Below, piece after piece: positions 19,856 to 27,398 of a DNA stretch of 64,000 nt. How positions within the stretch are numbered: the stretch's first letter is position 1; every line of letters begins with the position of its first letter. The stretch spans positions 3,990,850 to 4,054,849 of the forward strand of contig NZ_JACBZA010000001.1 of NCBI RefSeq assembly GCF_013408535.1, read 5' to 3'. A model generated the notes under the pieces. That model saw only the letters and a list, made by a program, of their open reading frames with translations, did not search any database and was not told the DNA's origin. This DNA is from Actinopolymorpha cephalotaxi (lineage in GTDB: Bacteria; Actinomycetota; Actinomycetes; Propionibacteriales; Actinopolymorphaceae). The translations under genes were made by a program, and so were the position numbers.

Positions 19856-21114
19856 CCCCCCGCGTCGGTGACCGGGCCGCGCCGCCCCGGGCCGCCTGGC
19901 GGGTACGCATGCTGGCGCTGGTCTCGGTGCTCGGGCCCGGGCTGCTGGCCGGACTGTCCGACGACGACCCGGCCGGCATCACGACGTACTCCGTGCTCGG
20001 CGCCGACCACGGCTACCAGCTGCTGTGGGTGCTCCTGCTGTCCACCGTCGCGCTGGTCGTCTTCCACAACCTCGGCGCCCGGATGGGCGTGGTCACCGGG
20101 CAGGGCCTGACCGGCCTGATCCGCCAGCGGTACGGCGTGCGCGCGGCCGGGCTCGCCGTCCTCGCCCTGGTGGTGGCGAACGTCGGCACGACCTGCGCGG
20201 AGTTCGCCGGGATCGCGGCCGGCTTCGAGCTGTTCGGCGTCAGCCGGTACGTCTCCGTCCCGCTGGCCGCCGTCGTGGTGTCGCTGCTCGTCCTGCGCGG
20301 CAGCTTCCACCGGGTCGAGCACATCCTGATGGCGCTGGCCACGGTGTTCGTGGCATACGTCGCGGCCGGCCTGCTCGGCCATCCGGACTGGGGGCAGGTC
20401 GCCCGCGGGATGGTGGTGCCGACGATGCCGTTCGACCGGGACGCGCTGCTGATCGCCACCGCCACGGTCGGCACCACGCTCGCGCCGTGGGGCCTGAGCT
20501 TCATCCAGTCCTACGCGGTGGACAAGAAGCTGCGGCCGGCCGACCTGCGCTACGAACGGGTCGACGTGGTGACCGGCGCGGTGCTCACCGGCGTGATCGG
20601 CGCGTTCGTCGTGGTCGCCTGCGCGAGCACCCTGCACGCGAGGGGCGTCCGGATCGACACCGCCGCGGACGCCGCCCGTGCGCTGGAACCGGTCGCCGGT
20701 CAGCTCGCCAGCGGGCTGTTCGGCATCGGACTGATCGGCGCGGGCCTGCTCGCGGCGGCGATCCTGCCGCTGTCGACGGCGTACTCGGTGTGCGAGTTCA
20801 CCGGGTACGAGGCCGCGCTGGACGACAGCATGCGCGACGCCTCCCTGTTCTACCTGACGTACCTGCTGGTCACCGGTGTGGCGGCGGCTGTCGTGCTGGT
20901 GCCGGGCGCGCCGCTGATCCCGATCCTGGTGCTGACGCAGGTGCTGAACGCCGTGCTCCTGCTTCCCCTGCTGGGGTTCATGTACGGCATCTCGCGCGAC
21001 CGTGACCTGATGGGGCCCTACACCGCGACGCCGGGTGTGGCCGGGCTCTACCTCGCCACCATCGCGTTCATCGCCGCGTGTGTGCTCGGCCTGTTCGTGC
21101 TCGGGTTCGGCTGA
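19852..21114 (+). CDS. NRAMP/SLC11-family metal transporter with non-canonical metal-site motifs
   Basis: A 420-residue membrane protein with about 11 helices. The TM1 motif, DPGN in Mn/Fe transporters, reads DPAG (GLSDDDPAGITTYSV); the TM6 MPHN motif reads APWG (TTLAPWGLSFIQSYAVDKK). Loss of the metal-binding Asn and of the soft-metal-selective Met argues against a classical Mn2+/Fe2+ importer. Reported SLC11-related Mg2+ transporters (NRMT) also lack that Met, so Mg2+ is plausible, which fits the co-translated MgtE_N protein. Translation starts at GTG within the upstream stop (GTGA). Fold confident; ion specificity inferred. Confidence 0.88.
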   Translation: MTPRVGDRAAPPRAAWRVRMLALVSVLGPGLLAGLSDDDPAGITTYSVLGADHGYQLLWVLLLSTVALVVFHNLGARMGVVTGQGLTGLIRQRYGVRAAGLAVLALVVANVGTTCAEFAGIAAGFELFGVSRYVSVPLAAVVVSLLVLRGSFHRVEHILMALATVFVAYVAAGLLGHPDWGQVARGMVVPTMPFDRDALLIATATVGTTLAPWGLSFIQSYAVDKKLRPADLRYERVDVVTGAVLTGVIGAFVVVACASTLHARGVRIDTAADAARALEPVAGQLASGLFGIGLIGAGLLAAAILPLSTAYSVCEFTGYEAALDDSMRDASLFYLTYLLVTGVAAAVVLVPGAPLIPILVLTQVLNAVLLLPLLGFMYGISRDRDLMGPYTATPGVAGLYLATIAFIAACVLGLFVLGFG

Positions 21115-21142
21115 CCCCGGCCGGATCCGCTCGACGTGCGTC

Positions 21143-22372
21143 TCAGCGGGGGTGGACGACGCACCGGAACCCGACGTGGCAGGTCGCGGTGACGGAGTCG
21201 CTCGGCTGCCTGGCCGCCGGGCGGTACCGCAGACAGAACGTCGCCGAGCACAGGTACGAGCCGCCCTTGACCACCCGCACCACCCGGTCGACGTCGTAGC
21301 TGCCGTCCGCCGGCAGTTCGGTGCCCGACGGGTCGTCGGTGGCCGCGCGCTGCCGGGGCAGCGGTCCCGACCGGTCGAGTGGTACGACGAGTGGCACCGG
21401 TACGCAGACCGCCTTGGCCGCGCGGTCCGGCTCCGGCGCGTGGTAGAGGTCGCTGGTCCACTCCCACACGTTGCCGGTCATGTCCAGCAGTCCGTACCCG
21501 TTGGCCGGGAACAGTCCGGTCGGTGACGTTCGCCGGTACGGACCGAGCCCCGCGCGGCGCCACGGGAAGTCGCCCTGCCAGACGTTGGCCATCAGCCGCC
21601 CGCGTGGGCTGAAGTCGTTGCCCCAGGCGTAGACCGCGCCGTCCAGCCCGCCGCGCGCGGCGTACTCCCACTCGGTCTCGGTCGGAAGCTGCTTGCCCGA
21701 CCAGGCGGCGTACGCCTCGGCGTCCTCGTAGGCGACGTGCGTCACCGGGTGGCGCTCACGTCCGTGCGGAGCGCTGACCGGACCCTCGGGCCGGCGCCAG
21801 CACGCGCCCGGAACGTAGGACCACCAGCTACCCCAGTCGGACAGGTCCACCGGCCCCGGCGTGGGACGGAAGACCAGCGAGCCCGGCGTCGCCGGCCGGG
21901 GGTCCACGCCGGAAGCGCTGCCGGAAGCGCGGCCTGCGTCGAGGTGGCGTTCGGCGACCGTGACGTAGCCGGTGGCCCGGACGAACCGGCGGTACTCCGC
22001 CACCGTGACCGGGTGCTCGTCCATCCAGAAGCCGGCCACCTCGACGGTGCGGACGGGGCGCTCCTCGGGGTAGAAGTCGTCGCTGCCCATCGCGAACGTG
22101 CCGCCGGGCACCCACACCATCCGCCTGCCGGGCCGGGCACGGGTCCGGTTTCCGGGCCTGGTCGAGGTCTCGCTGCGATGCCGCCCGCTGGGCTGACTTC
22201 TGGGCTCGCTCCTGGGCTGGCTTCTGGGCTGACTCGTGAGCTCACCGTTGAGCCGGCCCGAGGGCTGACCCGTGAGCTGACCTCTGAGCCGACTCCGGCC
22301 GGAACCGCCTTCCTGGCCGCCGGGCTCGTCTCCGGGGACGACGCCGGACCCCGTCTCGGTGCGAGTGGTCAT
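21143..22372 (-). CDS. Formylglycine-generating enzyme (sulfatase-modifying factor family)
   Basis: A 409-residue protein with an N-terminal low-complexity region (1-85: repeats of QPRSQPRSEPRSQP type) followed by the FGE-sulfatase domain starting VWVPGGTFAMGSDDFYPEE. Both catalytic cysteines of true formylglycine-generating enzymes are present as GGSYLCSATFCLRYR (C375 and C380), so it should bind Cu(I) and oxidise a sulfatase Cys to formylglycine, rather than being an EgtB-type relative. Other family signatures are LPTETEWEYAARGG and GNVWEW. No sulfatase gene lies in the window, so its client is elsewhere. The N-terminal repeats lack a clear signal peptide. It converges on the NRAMP gene with only 28 bases between. 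Confidence 0.9.
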   Translation of the reverse strand: MTTRTETGSGVVPGDEPGGQEGGSGRSRLRGQLTGQPSGRLNGELTSQPRSQPRSEPRSQPSGRHRSETSTRPGNRTRARPGRRMVWVPGGTFAMGSDDFYPEERPVRTVEVAGFWMDEHPVTVAEYRRFVRATGYVTVAERHLDAGRASGSASGVDPRPATPGSLVFRPTPGPVDLSDWGSWWSYVPGACWRRPEGPVSAPHGRERHPVTHVAYEDAEAYAAWSGKQLPTETEWEYAARGGLDGAVYAWGNDFSPRGRLMANVWQGDFPWRRAGLGPYRRTSPTGLFPANGYGLLDMTGNVWEWTSDLYHAPEPDRAAKAVCVPVPLVVPLDRSGPLPRQRAATDDPSGTELPADGSYDVDRVVRVVKGGSYLCSATFCLRYRPAARQPSDSVTATCHVGFRCVVHPR

Positions 22373-22562
22373 GGCGGCTCCGGTGAGCTGTGGCGCGTTC
22401 CTACCCGCCTCCTATCCGCTCACCCGTCCCGCCAATCGTGCGACCGGAATTCCCCGGCACCGAGCGGGCGCAAGCTGACATTGACACCGAGCCGGTAAGC
22501 CGACCGGCGACCGGTTCGACCGTGACGATCGACCCGATTCGTCCTACTGCGGGCCGGTCCAA

Positions 22563-22590
22563 ACTAGTTCGAACTAATTCGAACTAATTC
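22563..22590. repeat. AT-rich tandem 10-bp repeat with TTCGAA palindromes
   Basis: GAACTAATTC is repeated twice exactly (22571-22580, 22581-22590), preceded by a degenerate copy ending ACTAGTTC. The array creates two TTCGAA palindromes 10 bp, one helical turn, apart. It lies 30 bases beyond the tsaD stop and about 200 bases upstream of the FGE start, in a 248-base spacer with nothing else recognised. Its low GC content stands out strongly from its surroundings. Confidence 0.8.
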
Positions 22591-22620
22591 AGAACCCAAC
22601 GTACGAAGGGGAACCCGGTG

Positions 22621-23667
22621 TCAGCCGGCGATCGTGGTGACCGGAAGCGAGGAGTCGGCCACCAGGTCCAGCCGGGACGCGGTCCGCCCGCGGGCCAGCA
22701 TCTGCGCGCCCAGCGCGGCCACCATCGCTCCGTTGTCCGTGCACAGCTTGGGTCGCGGCACCCGCAGCCGGATCCCGGCCGTGTCGCAGCGCTCCTGCGC
22801 CATCGCCCGCAACCTGGAGTTGGCAGCGACCCCGCCACCGATCAGCAGGTCGTCCACACCCCTGCTGCGGCAGGCGTCCACCGCCTTGCGGGTGAGCACG
22901 TCGCACACCGCCTCCTGGAAGGACGCGGCCACGTCGGCCACCGGCACCGGCTCACCGGCACGCTCCCTGGTCTCCACCCAGCGGGCGACGGCGGTCTTCA
23001 GACCGGAGAAGGAGAAGTCGAACCGGTGCCGCGCAAGGTCACGTTGACCGGTCAGCCCGCGCGGGAACCGGACGTACGCCGAGTCGCCGGCCTTCGCCTC
23101 CCGGTCGACGTACGGCCCACCCGGGAACGGCAGCCCCAGCAGCCTGGCCACCTTGTCGAACGCCTCGCCCGCCGCGTCGTCCATGGTGGAGCCGAGCGGG
23201 TCCACGGTGTCGGTGACGTCCTCGACCAGCAGCAGCGAGGAGTGTCCGCCGGACACCAGCAGGGACACGCACGGCTCGGGCAGCGGGCCGTGTTCGAGGG
23301 TGTCCACGGCGACGTGGGCGGCCAGGTGGTTGACGCCGTACAGCGGCTTGCCGAGCCCCAGTGCCAGCGCCTTCGCGGCGGCGACGCCGACGAGGAGGGC
23401 TCCGGCGAGCCCGGGCCCGCTGGTCACCGAGATCGCGTCCACGTCGGCGAGCCGGACCCCGGCCGTCTCGCAGGCACGGTCCAGCGACGGGATCATCGCC
23501 TCCAGGTGCGCCCGGCTGGCGACCTCGGGCACCACGCCGCCGAACCGCGCGTGCTCCTCCAGACTGGAGGCGACCGCGTCGGCGAGCAGGGTGCCACCCC
23601 GGACGATTCCGACACCCGTCTCATCGCACGACGTTTCGATGCCCAGCACCAACGGCTCGTCGCTCAC
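22621..23667 (-). CDS. tsaD: tRNA N6-threonylcarbamoyladenosine transferase TsaD
   Basis: The catalytic subunit, 348 residues, that transfers the threonylcarbamoyl group to A37 of ANN-decoding tRNAs. It begins [15 protein letters not shown]; the metal-binding histidines are H114 and H118 (NHLAAH); [30 protein letters not shown] and [10 protein letters not shown] are all present. Start is GTG. It works with TsaB and TsaE, coded 3-5 kb upstream on the same strand, but is separated from them here by a binding-protein gene and a strong terminator, so it is probably transcribed alone. Confidence 0.97.
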   Translation of the reverse strand: MSDEPLVLGIETSCDETGVGIVRGGTLLADAVASSLEEHARFGGVVPEVASRAHLEAMIPSLDRACETAGVRLADVDAISVTSGPGLAGALLVGVAAAKALALGLGKPLYGVNHLAAHVAVDTLEHGPLPEPCVSLLVSGGHSSLLLVEDVTDTVDPLGSTMDDAAGEAFDKVARLLGLPFPGGPYVDREAKAGDSAYVRFPRGLTGQRDLARHRFDFSFSGLKTAVARWVETRERAGEPVPVADVAASFQEAVCDVLTRKAVDACRSRGVDDLLIGGGVAANSRLRAMAQERCDTAGIRLRVPRPKLCTDNGAMVAALGAQMLARGRTASRLDLVADSSLPVTTIAG

Positions 23668-23717
23668 GCGACCACCCCGGCCCGCTCCTCGTTCACACCA
23701 CGGTTCACCCAGCGCAC

Positions 23718-23762
23718 GACCGCGAGCCTAGCCCGCCACCGTGGCGGGCCGAGCTCGCGGTC
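23718..23762 (-). terminator. Strong two-part hairpin terminator after the peptide-binding protein gene
   Basis: Outer arms GACCGCGAGC/GCTCGCGGTC (10 bp) and inner arms GCCCGCCAC/GTGGCGGGC (9 bp) are separated by a 3+3 interior loop. It starts 25 bases beyond the stop at 23788 and ends 51 bases before the tsaD start. Confidence 0.88.
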
Positions 23763-23787
23763 GGCGTTCGTTGCTGTCGTCGTACGG

Positions 23788-25917
23788 TCAGATCGTGTGC
23801 TGGTCCGGGTTGGTCCAGAACCACGTCTCCGGGTCGTAGACCGCCGGCGTCGGGTGGATCCAGGGTGCGGCGAACCCGCCCATGGCCAGCTCGTTCCGCG
23901 CGGGGACGTTCTTCATGTCCGCGTGCACGAGCAGGATGTACGGCGTGTTCGCCACGACGCCCAGCAGGTACGGGCCGTCGGTGATGTGGATCTTCACCAT
24001 CTCCCAGACGAGCTGGTGGCGCTTCAGCTCGTCCGGCTCGATCTTGGTCTGGTCGTAGATCTTCCACAGCCGGGCGACCGGGCCACCCGGCTCGGCGTCC
24101 ATCCGTGGCGGCGTGCGCTTGTACGGGTCGACGTCGAGCTGCTTCCTCTCGTTCGGCCCACCGCGCTGGTTGTAGAACTCACCCTGCAGCGGCGCCCAGC
24201 GCGAGGACTCCATCGGCACCAGCCACTGCGGGTAGACCAGGCAGTTGGGCCCGTCGCCGGTCTCCCACGTGGTGTTGGTCATCAGCTTGCCGAACCGCCA
24301 CTGGTCGCCGTAGCCGTCCGGCGGGACCGGGTTGAGCCGGGTGTCGATCCCGATCGCGTCCCAGTCCTTCTTCAGCAGGTTGTTCTTGTGCTGGTGCTCC
24401 GGAGCGGTGTCGGCCTGGTAGTCCAGTCGTACGACGAGCTTGGAGCCGTCGGGCATCTCCCGCTTGCCGTCGCCGTCCTTGTCCACCACGCCGATCTCGT
24501 CGAGGATCTTCTTGGCCAGCTCGGGGTCGTACTTGATGTAGCTGTCCCGCCAGGACCTGTAGACCTTCTTGCCCTCGTCGTTGACGTGGAACTCGATCGC
24601 CTTCGGGCTCATCGTCCCGGTGGTGAGCTCGCCGGTGTTGTAGTAGACCGCCTTCTGCACCTCGGCCCGGTTGTAGGCGTGCGACAGGGCCTGGCGGAAC
24701 TTGGCGGTCCGGATCAGCTTGCGCATCTTCGGCTCGTAGTAGTCCTGGTTGAAGAACACCAGCGAACCGCTGCCGTCGCCTGCGTCCCACAGGACCACCG
24801 CGAGCTTGGTCTTGGCCTGCGACTGCTTGAGCGAGGAGATGTCGCTGAGGAACAGCGAGGTGAACCCGCCGAAGAGGAAGTTCAGCTTCCCCTCCACGGC
24901 CTGCAGCTTCTGCACCTCGGGGTTCTGGACGACGTTGAAGTTCAGCGCGTCGAGGTAGGGAAGCTGGGCGCCGTCGGGCGCGACGCACCAGTAGTACGGG
25001 TTGCGTTCGAAGACGACCCGGCGGCCGTCCTTGTAGGACTGGCACTTCCAGCCGGTCATCACCGGGCAGTCGGGGTTGCGGATCCACGCCCGCTTCTGGT
25101 CGAACAGGCCCTTGTCGGTGGCCCAGTCCTTCCCCACCGACTTGTTGTACTTCGGGTGCCACTGCTTGAGGTAGTGCTTGGGCTCCATCCAGCCGGGGCC
25201 GTTGCCGCGGTTGACCCACATGGCCAGCCGGTCGGCGGTCAGCGGGGCGGGCGCGTCGAACTTCATCGAGATGGTCAGCGCGTCCGGCGCCGTCATCGTC
25301 ATCACGGTGCCCTTGCCCGAGCGTGCCTCGTCCGGAGGGACCTCGCTGTGCTCGGTGTTGAGCACCATGTCCTTCCACCAGAACATGATGTCGTCGGTCG
25401 ACCACGGCTGGCCGTCGGACCACTTCAGCCCCTCGCGGAAGTGCAGCGTCCACTCGCTGGCGTCGGCGTTGGACTCCCACGACTCCACCAGGCCCGGGCC
25501 GATGTCCTGGCCGTCGTTGAGGTAGCGCAGCAGGGAGTGGCCGTACATGTACTCCGCATGGGTGCCGGAGTCACTGGCGGAGGTGACGGTGCTGATCACG
25601 CCGCCGTACTTCCCCGGCGTCAGCCAGTTGTGCGGTACGACGTAGGGCTTCCTGGGCAGTCGTTCCTCGAGCTTGGGCAGCTTGCCGGCCTGCACCAGCT
25701 TGGCGAGCTCGGGCGACTCCTTCAGCTTCGCCGGCACCGCGACCGGCTTGACGCGCGATCCCTTGCGGGCCTGCGCTGTCGGCTTGGCGCCGCCCTTCGG
25801 GCCGCCGCCCTCCGTCTGGTTGTCGCCGCCCGAACATCCCGCGAGGACCACGCTGCCGGCCGCGACCGCGGACAGGTGCAGCAGGGCGCGGCGGCTCAGG
25901 CCGAGTCGGTCGTTCAT
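23788..25917 (-). CDS. Orphan ABC-transporter substrate-binding lipoprotein (SBP_bac_5, oligopeptide type)
   Basis: A 709-residue family-5 solute-binding protein. The signal region SRRALLHLSAVAAGSVVLAGC has a twin arginine and a perfect lipobox (C28). The fold signatures are GPGLVESWESNADASEWTLHFREG, WSDGQPWSTDDIMFWW and the FNQDYYEP/RQALSHAYNR segment. DKDGDGKREMPDG is a DxDxDG-type loop, common in this family. Length is larger than E. coli OppA (about 540). No permease or ATPase gene is adjacent, so it must share components coded elsewhere or act as a sensor. It interrupts the usual tsaD-rimI-tsaB order. A strong GGGAGGG precedes the ATG; it has its own promoter and terminator. Confidence 0.9.
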   Translation of the reverse strand: MNDRLGLSRRALLHLSAVAAGSVVLAGCSGGDNQTEGGGPKGGAKPTAQARKGSRVKPVAVPAKLKESPELAKLVQAGKLPKLEERLPRKPYVVPHNWLTPGKYGGVISTVTSASDSGTHAEYMYGHSLLRYLNDGQDIGPGLVESWESNADASEWTLHFREGLKWSDGQPWSTDDIMFWWKDMVLNTEHSEVPPDEARSGKGTVMTMTAPDALTISMKFDAPAPLTADRLAMWVNRGNGPGWMEPKHYLKQWHPKYNKSVGKDWATDKGLFDQKRAWIRNPDCPVMTGWKCQSYKDGRRVVFERNPYYWCVAPDGAQLPYLDALNFNVVQNPEVQKLQAVEGKLNFLFGGFTSLFLSDISSLKQSQAKTKLAVVLWDAGDGSGSLVFFNQDYYEPKMRKLIRTAKFRQALSHAYNRAEVQKAVYYNTGELTTGTMSPKAIEFHVNDEGKKVYRSWRDSYIKYDPELAKKILDEIGVVDKDGDGKREMPDGSKLVVRLDYQADTAPEHQHKNNLLKKDWDAIGIDTRLNPVPPDGYGDQWRFGKLMTNTTWETGDGPNCLVYPQWLVPMESSRWAPLQGEFYNQRGGPNERKQLDVDPYKRTPPRMDAEPGGPVARLWKIYDQTKIEPDELKRHQLVWEMVKIHITDGPYLLGVVANTPYILLVHADMKNVPARNELAMGGFAAPWIHPTPAVYDPETWFWTNPDQHTI

Positions 25918-26007
25918 GGTTTCCCTCCCGACCGGCGGTGCGCCTCACCAAGAGCCGCCGGCGTCGAACGCACGGAGAAAGCGTGCGAGCAATCGATTTC
26001 CCGCACG

Positions 26008-26036
26008 ACCGTAAGAGGCCACCACAGGCGCGTCAA
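26008..26036 (-). promoter_or_regulatory. Promoter of the peptide-binding lipoprotein gene
   Basis: On the minus strand: -35 TTGACG (26031-26036), 17-base spacer, -10 TACGGT (26008-26013). Predicted start about 26001, giving an 83-base leader before ATG 25917. Confidence 0.7.
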
Positions 26037-26055
26037 GAAATTGCGGCAAGATCGT

Positions 26056-26092
26056 CCGGGACCGGCAAACGAGGGCGTTGCCGACGGCCCGG
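26056..26092 (-). terminator. Terminator of the tsaE-tsaB-rimI group
   Basis: CCGGG/CCCGG and CGGCAA/TTGCCG arms with small bulges form a hairpin 2 bases after the rimI stop codon. Confidence 0.6.
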
Positions 26093-26094
26093 AG

Positions 26095-26706
26095 CTACTG
26101 CTCCAGCGGGGCCAGCCGGAGCACCAGGGCGTCGGCCACACCGTGGTAGTAGCCGCGCCGCCGGGCGATCTGCTCGAAGCCGATCGCCTCGTACATCGCC
26201 AGCGCCGCGGCGTTGTCGTGGCGCACCTCCAGCAGCGCCTCGGCGCAGCCACGCTCCCGGGCCTGGTCGAGCAGCGCGTCCAGCAGCGCCCGCCCGATCC
26301 CCTCCCGGCGGCGATCCGGTCGTACGGCGATGCGTTGTACGTCGGCCGTGGCCGCGACCGCGAGCAGGGACGCGTACCCCGCGATCGCGGACTCGCCGGT
26401 GCCCGTGCCGGTCCCGGTGCCCCAGCAGGTGTCGACGTCGTCGACTTCGTGGACGTCGTCGACCTCGTGGACGTCGTTGACTTCGTGGACGTCGTCGCCG
26501 GCGTCGATGTCGCAGACGACGTGGCCGTCCTCGGAGGTGCGGGCAGGGCCGGCGTCCTCGGCCACGAGGACGCACCTGGTGTCGGGCACCCCGGCGAGCT
26601 CGCCTTCCAGCGCCTGTTCGCCCCAGGCGTCCCGGCCGAAGCAGGCCGTCTCCAGCGCGCGCAACGTCACGAGGTCCTCGAAACGAGCCGGCCGGATGGC
26701 GATCAT
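26095..26706 (-). CDS. rimI: Ribosomal protein S18 alanine N-acetyltransferase with acidic repeat insert
   Basis: A GNAT acetyltransferase of 203 residues; RimI is usually about 150. The core reads IAIRPARFEDLVTLRALETACF, then IAGYASLLAVAATADVQRIAVRP, the acetyl-CoA loop RREGIGRALLDALL, and NAAALAMYEAIGFEQIARRRGYY. About 50 residues (from PARTSEDG to GTGTGTGES) are inserted between two strands of the core. They contain DDVHEVNDVHEVDDVHEVDD, coded by 18-bp tandem repeats, and a single Cys. The insert lies at a surface turn, so activity may be kept. Its ATG overlaps the tsaB stop (ATGA). Confidence 0.9.
   Translation of the reverse strand: MIAIRPARFEDLVTLRALETACFGRDAWGEQALEGELAGVPDTRCVLVAEDAGPARTSEDGHVVCDIDAGDDVHEVNDVHEVDDVHEVDDVDTCWGTGTGTGTGESAIAGYASLLAVAATADVQRIAVRPDRRREGIGRALLDALLDQARERGCAEALLEVRHDNAAALAMYEAIGFEQIARRRGYYHGVADALVLRLAPLEQ
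26434..26487 (-). repeat. Tandem repeat, 18 bp x 3, inside rimI
   Basis: Units GACGTCGTCGACTTCGTG (plus-strand reading) at 26434-26451, 26452-26469 and 26470-26487 differ at one or two bases. In frame on the minus strand they code His-Glu-Val-Asp-Asp-Val units of the acidic insert. Confidence 0.88.
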
Positions 26707-27365
26707 GTCGGGACCCGCTCCTCGCGGGTGGTCAGGACGCGCTTGCCACGGGTGCGGGGCTCGACCGCGTCCGGGCGGCGCAGATACATCGGTGTCGCGG
26801 GTACGACCTTCGCCGTACCCGAGGCCACCAGGTCGGCGAGCACCGCGGCGTCGGGGTCGAGCGGGCCGGCCGCCGTCGGGAACGCCGCGGGATACAGCGT
26901 CGCGCCACGCCCCACCACGGGGTCCGCGGTGGCGAGGGCGTCCGGCCGGTCCACCCGGGGTCCGTCGACGCGGGTGTGCCGGTCGGCGTACCTCCCCCAG
27001 TAGACCTCCTTGCGGCGTGCGTCCGTCGCCACGCAGAACGGCCCGGTGCCGATCTCGGCGGCTGCCGCGAGCACGTCGAGAGTGCACACGCCGTGCACCG
27101 GAATGTCCAGGACATGCCCCAGCGTCCGGGCCGTCACCAGCCCCACCCGCAGCCCGGTGAACGGGCCGGGGCCGACGCCGACGGCGATGTCGGTGAGGTC
27201 GGTCCGGTCCGCGCCGGCCTGGTCGAGTACGGCCGCGATGCCGGGGGCGAGGAGCTCGCCGTGACGCATGGCGTCCACGACCGTTGACGTCGCCACCACC
27301 GACGTACCGTCGTGGAGCGCGACCGTGATCGCCGGGGTGGCCGTGTCGAACGCGAGGAGCAGCAC
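26703..27365 (-). CDS. tsaB: tRNA threonylcarbamoyladenosine biosynthesis protein TsaB
   Basis: A 220-residue ASKHA-fold partner of TsaD in the t6A complex. It begins LLLAFDTATPAITVALHDG and has GVGPGPFTGLRVGLVTARTLG, the family core. It lacks the metal-site histidines of TsaD, as expected for the scaffold subunit. Start is GTG with TAGCCT 7 bases upstream (27373-27378), suggesting leaderless initiation in the 33-base gap after tsaE. The stop overlaps the rimI start. Confidence 0.95.
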   Translation of the reverse strand: MLLLAFDTATPAITVALHDGTSVVATSTVVDAMRHGELLAPGIAAVLDQAGADRTDLTDIAVGVGPGPFTGLRVGLVTARTLGHVLDIPVHGVCTLDVLAAAAEIGTGPFCVATDARRKEVYWGRYADRHTRVDGPRVDRPDALATADPVVGRGATLYPAAFPTAAGPLDPDAAVLADLVASGTAKVVPATPMYLRRPDAVEPRTRGKRVLTTREERVPT

Positions 27366-27372
27366 GTTGGTC

Positions 27373-27378
27373 AGGCTA
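27373..27378 (-). promoter_or_regulatory. Putative leaderless -10 box for tsaB
   Basis: On the minus strand TAGCCT ends 7 bases before the GTG at 27365. No ribosome site is visible. It would allow tsaB-rimI transcription apart from tsaE. Confidence 0.35.
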
Positions 27379-27398
27379 GCCCGGGCCGGTGGCGAAGG

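Noticed and set aside
21143-22372. EgtB-like ergothioneine sulfoxide synthase
   Set aside because: The paired Cys of true FGE is present, and there is no DinB-like N-terminal domain or egt gene nearby.
24420-24480. EF-hand-like DKDGDGKREMPDG as evidence for calcium signalling
   Set aside because: This loop is frequent in family-5 binding proteins and alone does not show a regulatory role.
26434-26487. Regular repeat array considered as CRISPR
   Set aside because: Units are 18 bp, contiguous without spacers, and in frame within rimI; no cas gene is present.
22618-27003. 1461-codon open frame on the plus strand across tsaD, the binding protein and rimI
   Set aside because: It is opposite three well-defined genes, spans their terminators and promoter, and has no recognisable domain.
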